Position numbers and translations under genes: made by a program. A stretch of DNA of 64,000 nt from Lacisediminihabitans sp046156175 (GTDB lineage Bacteria > Actinomycetota > Actinomycetes > Actinomycetales > Microbacteriaceae), in assembly GCF_046156175.1 (NCBI RefSeq), contig NZ_JAYLVL010000006.1, forward strand, positions 62,001 to 126,000. The letters are read 5' to 3'. Of the stretch, positions 58,965-64,000 are shown piece by piece (position 1 is the first letter of the stretch; the number at the start of each line of letters is the position of its first letter). The notes beneath the pieces are model-generated. The model saw nothing but the letters and a program-made list of their open reading frames with translations, was not told where the DNA came from and searched no databases.

Positions 58965-60276
58965 ATGACGAACACATTCGAAACGGGCGATGCCCGCAGC
59001 ACGCGACGCCAAGCGAACCGTGCCGACCAGGGCAAGTTGGCTCGTGGCCTCTTCAACACCATTCCCATCGTGCTCGCCGGCACCATGGCGATGAGCCTCA
59101 ACGTGACCGGGCCCGTACAGTCCACCGACCTGCGGCGCGACAAACCTCGGTCCACCCCCTCCGAACTCGGCAAGAGCATCCGTGATGCCTTCACCGCTGC
59201 GGCCCGCGCTGCGACGAACCCCGTCGCCGCCCCGGTTTCCCAGGCCGCGACGACAGTCGCCGCCGCCGCGCCCGCCACCTACCGGGTGGTCGCCGGTGAC
59301 ACGGTCTCGAGCATCGCCGGACGCTACGGCCTCGCCACCGCCTCCGTTCTCGCACTCAACGGACTCAGCTGGAAATCCGTGATCTTCGCCGGCCAGACCC
59401 TGAAGCTCAGCACGAGCGGCGCCGTTGCGGCAGTCGCTCCGGTCGCCGCAACCCCGACGAGCCGCTACACGATCCAGAAGGGCGACTCGATCGGCGGCAT
59501 CGCCGCGAAGTTCGGTCTCGCCACACAGACTCTCCTGAGCGCCAACGGCTTGGCGTGGACGAGCATCATCTACCCCGGCCAGACCATCGCCATTCCCGGA
59601 ACCACTGGCGTGGCATCCGTGACTCCGGCCAGCCAGGTTCGCATCATCGAGGCTCCCTCTGCCGCGCCCACAGCGGGGACTCCTGCCAAGTACACCATCG
59701 CGAGCGGGGACACCAACCATCGCGAAGATCGCCGCCAAGTTCGGGGTGACCTCGCAAGCCATCCTCACGGCCAACGGGCTCACCTGGTCGAGCATCATCT
59801 ACGGCGGTCACACCCTGGTGATTCCCACGGCCGCTTCGGTGGTGCCCACCACCCCCACCGCCGTCGTGCCGATGACCAGCGAGATGGCATCGAATGCGCG
59901 CACCATCGTCTCCGTCGGCCGCTCGCTCGGCGTGCCGGATTACGGACTCGTCATCGCTCTCGCTGCTGCGGCACAGGAGTCGGGCCTGCGCAACCTGAAC
60001 TACGGCGACCGCGACTCGATCGGCCTGTTCCAGCAGCGTCCGAGCACGGGATGGGGCACTCCCTCCCAGATCCTGCAGCCCACCTATGCGGCCCGGCTGT
60101 TCTTCGGCGGGCCCAAGAACCCCAACGCGGCGAACACCCGCGGGCTTCTCGACATCTCCGGCTGGCAGTCCAAGTCTGTGACGGATGCGGCCCAGGCCGT
60201 GCAGCTCTCCGGCTTCCCAGCCGCCTACGCCAAATGGGAGACCTCGGCTCGCTCCTGGCTCGCCTCCATCTCGTAA
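58965..60276 (+). pseudogene. LysM wall protein with lysozyme-like C-terminal domain, interrupted by a +4 frameshift
   Basis: The ATG at 58965 has AGAGGT 6 nt upstream. The product has a basic N terminus, a hydrophobic segment (T-I-P-I-V-L-A-G-T-M-A-M-S-L), then LysM domains at residues ~105-149 and ~165-210. The third LysM begins at ~241 but breaks at 59712-59719, where ACCA is duplicated (ACCAACCA). Removing one copy restores G-D-T-I-A-K-I-A-A-K-F-G-V and fuses to the downstream frame ending at 60276. That frame finishes the third LysM and encodes a domain with A-Q-E-S-G-L-R-N-L-N-Y-G-D-R-D-S-I-G-L-F-like sequence, found in actinobacterial wall-lytic proteins. The unshifted frame stays open to 60290 but is Arg/His-rich without similarity. 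It may be a sequencing error, a recent mutation or a slippage switch. Confidence 0.85.
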
Positions 60277-60363
60277 GCCACCCAACATAACAATTGCGGC
60301 AAAAGGTGGCATCGGTGAGGCCCGCGCCCGGTGTTTTAGCCGGATGATCCGACACTCGATCCC

Positions 60364-60369
60364 TAGACT
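60364..60369 (+). promoter_or_regulatory. -10 element for the leaderless kinase gene
   Basis: TAGACT ends 6 nt before the GTG at 60376. No ribosome site is seen. The TTG one codon earlier is a less likely start. Confidence 0.45.
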
Positions 60370-60375
60370 CGTTTG

Positions 60376-62313
60376 GTGACCACCAGCAGCACAGACCCCC
60401 TGATCGGACGTCTCATCGACGGCCGCTACCAGGTGCGTTCGCGCATTGCGCGGGGCGGCATGGCCACGGTGTATCTCGCCACGGACCTGCGCCTCGAACG
60501 CCGTGTCGCGATCAAGGTCATGCACGGTCACCTCGCCGATGATTCGCAGTACAAGGCCCGGTTCATCCAGGAGGCGCGTTCGGCGGCTCGGTTGGCGCAT
60601 CCGAATGTCGTGAACGTCTACGACCAGGGCCAGGACGGCGAGACCGCCTACCTGGTGATGGAATACCTTCCCGGCATCACGCTGCGCGACCTGCTCATGG
60701 AGCACAAGGTGCTCACCACGATGCAGGCGATGGACATCATGGAGGCGATCCTCTCCGGACTCGCCGCCGCCCACAAGAACGGCATCGTCCATCGGGACCT
60801 CAAGCCCGAAAACGTGCTTCTGGCGGATGACGGACGCATCAAGATCGGGGACTTCGGACTCGCGCGCGCGGCCTCGGCAAACACGGCCACCGGCAACGCC
60901 CTGCTCGGCACGATCGCCTACCTCTCCCCCGAGCTCGTGACCCGCGGTGTGGCCGATGCCCGCAGCGACATCTATGCCGTCGGCATCATGCTCTACGAGA
61001 TGCTCGCCGGTGAGCAGCCCTTCCGCGGCGAGCAGGCGTTCCAGATCGCCCACCAGCACGCCAACGACACCGTGCCGACCCCGAGCACGAAGAATCCCCG
61101 CGTGCCCGCCGAACTCGACGAGCTCGTGCTCTGGGCGACGGCCCGGAATCCCGAACAGCGCCCGCGGGACGCGAAGGCCATGCTCGATCAGCTCCACGAG
61201 ACCGAAGCACTGCTGAGACTCGAGGAACCGCCGACGGCGGCGACCGCCATCCAGCGCACGATGATCATGCCCTCTGCGGTAGCCGCCCCGTCGAGTACCG
61301 GTGACACGCAGATCCTCTCCCCCAAGGCACGTCACCGCACCGGCCCGATCCTCACGGAGACCGCCAACACCCTCGCGGTGAAGAGCGATCGGCGGCGACG
61401 CAAGGGCTTCTGGCTGTTCGCCCTCGTCATCCTCTTCGCCGCTCTCGCGGGTGGCACCGGGTGGTACTTCGGCACGGGACCCGGCGCGCAGGTCGCGATC
61501 CCCGACCTCGCCGGGCAGTCTCCGGCGGCGGCGACCACCACCCTGACCGGCCTCGGGCTCACCGTCAACCCGAATCCCGGGGAGGCGCCCTCGCTGAAGG
61601 TGCCGAAGGGAGCCGTGGCAGAGACCACCCCGGCCATCGGAACGAGGGTGCCCAAGGACAGCCAGGTGACCCTCCTGGTCTCCAGCGGTCCCAAGAACAT
61701 CGCCGTTCCCGCGCTCGTGGGAGAGGCGCAGAACGCCGCCATCCAGAACATCAAGGATGCCGGCTTCCGCTACGACTCGAAGGCATCGTCGAAGCAATTC
61801 GACGCCAAGATCTCGAAAGACACCGTGATCTCGGCATTCGGCACCGATGCGCTCGACCTCACGACGGTCACGACCTACGGCCAGAACCAGCCCATCTCGC
61901 TCGTCGTCTCGGTGGGCGCGATTCCGGATGTCGCGGGCAAGAGCGTCGCGGATGCCACAAACATCCTCACTGCGGTGAAGCTCACCGCGACCCCCGGTCG
62001 CCAGGAGTACAGCGACACGGTGCCCTCCGGCAGCGTCATCGGTATCGACGTGGCGAATGGCGCAGTCATCCGCCCCGGAGATCCGATCTCGCTGACGATC
62101 TCCAAGGGCAAGGAGCAGATCGCCGTGCCGGATGTCATCAACATGACGTGGGCAAAGGCCAAGCAGACCCTGCTCGATGCGGGCTTCAAACCGAGCTACA
62201 ACCGTGCAGCAGACGCCGTGGCCTTGGTCGTCACCGTCGGCAAGACGGACCCGGCAGCAGGAACAATGGTCGACAAAGGTTCGACGGTGAAGGTCAACTT
62301 CAACAGCTTCTAG
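60376..62313 (+). CDS. pknL: Ser/Thr protein kinase with four PASTA domains (PknL-like)
   Basis: A 645-residue transmembrane Hanks-type kinase. The kinase domain covers about residues 12-275: G-G-M-A-T-V-Y loop, Lys47 (A-I-K-V-M), catalytic H-R-D at 139-141, D-F-G at 159-161 and an activation loop with several Thr (T-A-T-G-N-A-L-L-G-T-I-A-Y-L-S-P-E). A juxtamembrane linker and a transmembrane helix (~343-365) lead to four extracellular PASTA domains from about 370, which bind muropeptides or lipid II. It senses wall state and phosphorylates cytoplasmic targets; the nearby Rv2175c-like protein is a good candidate. The GTG at 60376 fits the -10 box. It is convergent with aroG. Confidence 0.94.
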   Translation: MTTSSTDPLIGRLIDGRYQVRSRIARGGMATVYLATDLRLERRVAIKVMHGHLADDSQYKARFIQEARSAARLAHPNVVNVYDQGQDGETAYLVMEYLPGITLRDLLMEHKVLTTMQAMDIMEAILSGLAAAHKNGIVHRDLKPENVLLADDGRIKIGDFGLARAASANTATGNALLGTIAYLSPELVTRGVADARSDIYAVGIMLYEMLAGEQPFRGEQAFQIAHQHANDTVPTPSTKNPRVPAELDELVLWATARNPEQRPRDAKAMLDQLHETEALLRLEEPPTAATAIQRTMIMPSAVAAPSSTGDTQILSPKARHRTGPILTETANTLAVKSDRRRRKGFWLFALVILFAALAGGTGWYFGTGPGAQVAIPDLAGQSPAAATTTLTGLGLTVNPNPGEAPSLKVPKGAVAETTPAIGTRVPKDSQVTLLVSSGPKNIAVPALVGEAQNAAIQNIKDAGFRYDSKASSKQFDAKISKDTVISAFGTDALDLTTVTTYGQNQPISLVVSVGAIPDVAGKSVADATNILTAVKLTATPGRQEYSDTVPSGSVIGIDVANGAVIRPGDPISLTISKGKEQIAVPDVINMTWAKAKQTLLDAGFKPSYNRAADAVALVVTVGKTDPAAGTMVDKGSTVKVNFNSF

Positions 62314-62338
62314 CATCACGGGTGAACTGCGCGTTCAT

Positions 62339-62386
62339 CGTCGGCAGTGCTGCCGACGGGTCCGCTGCCGGGCTGAACCGCCCGGC
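62339..62386. terminator. Double hairpin between convergent kinase gene and aroG
   Basis: CGTCGGCAG/CTGCCGACG (62339-62358) is a perfect 9-bp inverted repeat with a 2-nt centre. GCCGGGC/GCCCGGC (62367-62386) is a second 7-bp stem with a 6-nt loop. A bidirectional terminator is the simplest reading; T-tracts are lacking. Confidence 0.6.
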
Positions 62387-62415
62387 CGGTAGTCGCGCGG
62401 GATCGGGCAGACGGA

Positions 62416-63855
62416 CTAGCGCGCCGCGAGCTCCTCGGCCACGAGGAACGCGAGTTCGAGCGACTGCATGTGGTTGAGGCGCGGATCGCAGAGCGACTCG
62501 TAGCGCGTCGCGAGGGTGGCCTCGTCGATCTGCTCCGACCCGCCGAGGCACTCCGTCACGTCGTCTCCGGTGAGCTCGATGTGGATGCCGCCCGGGTATG
62601 TGCCCGCGGCACGGTGTGCCTCGAAGAACCCCTTGACCTCGTCCACGACGTCGTCGAACCGACGGGTCTTGTAGCCGTTGGGTGTGGTGAGACCGTTGCC
62701 GTGCATCGGATCGGTCACCCAGAGCGGATTGGCATCCACCTGCTTGATCGCTTCGAGCAGCGGCGGGAGCGCATCCCGCACCTTGCCAGCACCCATGCGG
62801 GTGATGAACGTGAGTCGCCCGGGTTCGCGCTCGGGATCGAGCTTGTCGATGAGCCGAAGCATGTCGTCGATCTTCGTCGTCGGGCCGAGCTTCACGCCGA
62901 TCGGGTTGCGCACCCTCGACATGTAGTCCACGTGGGCGCCGTCGATGTCGCGGGTGCGCTCACCGATCCAGAGGAAGTGCGCCGAGGTGTTGATCGGTTC
63001 GCCGTTGCGTGAGTCGATGCGCGTCATCGGGCGCTCGTAGTCCATGAGCAGGCTCTCGTGGCTTGTGTAGAAGTCCACGCGCTTGAGCTCGTCGAAGTCG
63101 GCGCCCGCCGCCTCCATGAACTTGATGGCCTTGTCGATGTCGTGTGCCATCTGCTCGTACCGCACGTTCGCGGGGTTGCGGGCGAAGCCCTGGTTCCAAC
63201 GGTGCACCTCGCGCAGGTCGGCGAAGCCACCCTGGGTGAAGGCGCGAACGAGATTGATGGTGGATGCCGAGGTGTGGTACCCCTGCACGAGCCGGCGCGG
63301 GTCTGCCTCGCGCGATTCCGGAGTGAAGTCGAAGCCGTTGACGATGTCGCCGCGGTACGCCGGAAGCGTCACGTCGCCGCGGGTCTCGGTGTCGCTCGAA
63401 CGCGGCTTCGCGAACTGGCCGGCCATCCGACCCATCTTGATCACCGGGGTCGAGGCTCCATAGGTGAGCACGACGGCCATCTGAAGCACCGTCTTGACCC
63501 GGTTGCGGATGGCATCCGCCGTAGCCCCGGCAAAGGTCTCGGCGCAGTCGCCACCCTGCAGCAGGAAGGCCTGACCCCGCGCGGCCGAGGCGAGGTGCTC
63601 GCGCAGCACGTCGACCTCACCGGCGAAGATGAGGGGCGGAAGTGTGGCGATCTCGGCCGATGCGGCCTGCACGGCCGATGCATCCGGCCACTGCGGCTGT
63701 TGCTTGATTGGCAGTGTGCGCCAATGGTCGAGCCCCGCAATCACTGACGGATCTGCGAGTACGACCGGGTCATCATTGCTGGCAAACACAGGGGGTGGTT
63801 CCTCAATGCCTCGGGGCTGATCAAGCGGGGTGCGTGCGGGCGAATGGCCCGACAT
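62416..63855 (-). CDS. aroG: 3-deoxy-7-phosphoheptulonate synthase, class II
   Basis: DAHP synthase condenses phosphoenolpyruvate and erythrose 4-phosphate, the first step of the shikimate pathway. The 479-residue length and blocks are class II (plant/actinobacterial type): W-R-T-L-P-I-K-Q-Q-P-Q-W, L-L-Q-G-G-D-C-A-E-T-F, K-M-G-R-M-A-G-Q-F-A-K-P-R, G-A-H-V-D-Y, T-R-M-G-A-G and D-P-M-H-G-N. The longer N terminus of this class carries regulatory surfaces in mycobacteria. Upstream, 6 bp away, is the acyltransferase gene, so they may be co-transcribed. Confidence 0.97.
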   Translation of the reverse strand: MSGHSPARTPLDQPRGIEEPPPVFASNDDPVVLADPSVIAGLDHWRTLPIKQQPQWPDASAVQAASAEIATLPPLIFAGEVDVLREHLASAARGQAFLLQGGDCAETFAGATADAIRNRVKTVLQMAVVLTYGASTPVIKMGRMAGQFAKPRSSDTETRGDVTLPAYRGDIVNGFDFTPESREADPRRLVQGYHTSASTINLVRAFTQGGFADLREVHRWNQGFARNPANVRYEQMAHDIDKAIKFMEAAGADFDELKRVDFYTSHESLLMDYERPMTRIDSRNGEPINTSAHFLWIGERTRDIDGAHVDYMSRVRNPIGVKLGPTTKIDDMLRLIDKLDPEREPGRLTFITRMGAGKVRDALPPLLEAIKQVDANPLWVTDPMHGNGLTTPNGYKTRRFDDVVDEVKGFFEAHRAAGTYPGGIHIELTGDDVTECLGGSEQIDEATLATRYESLCDPRLNHMQSLELAFLVAEELAAR

Positions 63856-63861
63856 CCCAGC

Positions 63862-64000
63862 CTACCGGCTGAGAGAAGCCTGCTTCTCCTTGACGGAGGA
63901 GGCGTACACGTCCACGTATTCCTGGCCGCTCAGGCGGTCGAGCTCGTACATGATCTCGTCGGTGATGGAACGGAGGATGAAACGGTCGCCCTCCATGCCC
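63862..64000 (-). CDS. 1-acyl-sn-glycerol-3-phosphate acyltransferase (PlsC-type), C-terminal fragment
   Basis: Only the last 46 codons lie in the window. The tail reads I-T-D-E-I-M-Y-E-L and L-S-G-Q-E-Y-V-D-V-Y-A, which I recognise as the C-terminal end common in actinobacterial PlsC-type acyltransferases; the catalytic H-x4-D lies outside the window. The enzyme would acylate lysophosphatidic acid in phospholipid synthesis. A homologue near aroG in M. tuberculosis (Rv2182c) supports the call. The stop is 6 bp before the aroG start. Confidence 0.65.
   Translation of the reverse strand, partial: GMEGDRFILRSITDEIMYELDRLSGQEYVDVYASSVKEKQASLSR

Noticed and set aside
59720..60290. Unshifted continuation of the LysM gene after the ACCA duplication
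   Set aside because: The frame is open, but its sequence is Arg/His-rich with no LysM or lytic-domain similarity, while the shifted frame completes both domains.
59644..62319. 891-codon open frame on the minus strand
   Set aside because: It is antisense to the LysM and kinase genes and has His/Arg/Gly-rich composition with no domain; the plus-strand genes carry clear motifs.

Overview
The window is high-G+C DNA from an actinobacterium, most probably a member of the Microbacteriaceae. The evidence is the actinobacterial division and cell-wall cluster without ftsA, the aa3/bc1 respiratory genes with an actinobacterial CtaF and a diheme QcrC, actinobacteria-type small membrane proteins (DUF3040, DUF3043), an Rv2175c-like protein beside a PknL-type kinase, frequent GTG starts and several apparent leaderless promoters. 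The genus cannot be fixed from the sequence. No rRNA, tRNA, CRISPR array, insertion sequence or prophage was seen. Gene content follows Mycobacterium tuberculosis Rv2139-Rv2204 in several blocks (trpD/ctaE-qcrCAB, ctaCDF-erpA, mraZ-to-wag31, idsA-Rv2175c-pknL-aroG), so most of the window is conserved core genome.

Layout. 1-7447 (minus): a Tat-exported multicopper oxidase (3' end cut by the window edge) and, upstream of it, a 2226-residue secreted modular protein; this is the most accessory-looking part. 7448-7756: a 309-bp non-coding stretch with a seven-copy 8-bp tandem repeat and a palindromic operator candidate. 7757-13505 (plus): hutH-hutU-hutF-hutI, a tightly coupled histidine-degradation operon of the formimidoylglutamate-deiminase type. 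Next come a DksA/TraR-type zinc finger protein, glpF-glpK, trpD, and the respiratory genes: ctaE-qcrC-qcrA-qcrB on the plus strand, facing ctaC-ctaD-ctaF and a GNAT acetyltransferase on the minus strand. erpA, an M20 dipeptidase and a DUF3043 protein follow.

28613-36700 holds a 15-bp minisatellite, pyrD, nrdR, hisD, a flavin reductase, an unrecognised protein with a pentapeptide-like N terminus, and dnaE. From 36748 to 56608 almost everything is on the minus strand. In transcription order it reads mraZ-rsmH-ftsL-ftsI-murE-murF-mraY-murD-ftsW-murG-murC-ftsQ-ftsZ-yggS-sepF-yggT-divIVA-lspA-rluD, with dnaE beyond. Many junctions overlap by 1-4 nt, which implies translational coupling. The remainder (56840-64000) carries a DUF3040 protein, a polyprenyl diphosphate synthase, an Rv2175c-like DNA-binding protein, a LysM wall protein interrupted by a frameshift, a four-PASTA Ser/Thr kinase, class II DAHP synthase and the C-terminal end of a PlsC-type acyltransferase.

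The genes serve four main jobs: wall precursor synthesis and septation (dcw cluster, PknL, LysM protein), aerobic respiration (bc1-aa3), use of histidine and glycerol (hut, glpFK), and amino-acid and nucleotide synthesis (trpD, hisD, aroG, pyrD). The points most worth following up are the multicopper-oxidase/giant-protein pair, the altered substrate-specificity motif of MurE, the ACCA-duplication frameshift in the LysM gene, the recurrent 15-bp repeats and the orphan protein at 32501-33136. I did not find a clearly new multi-gene system.
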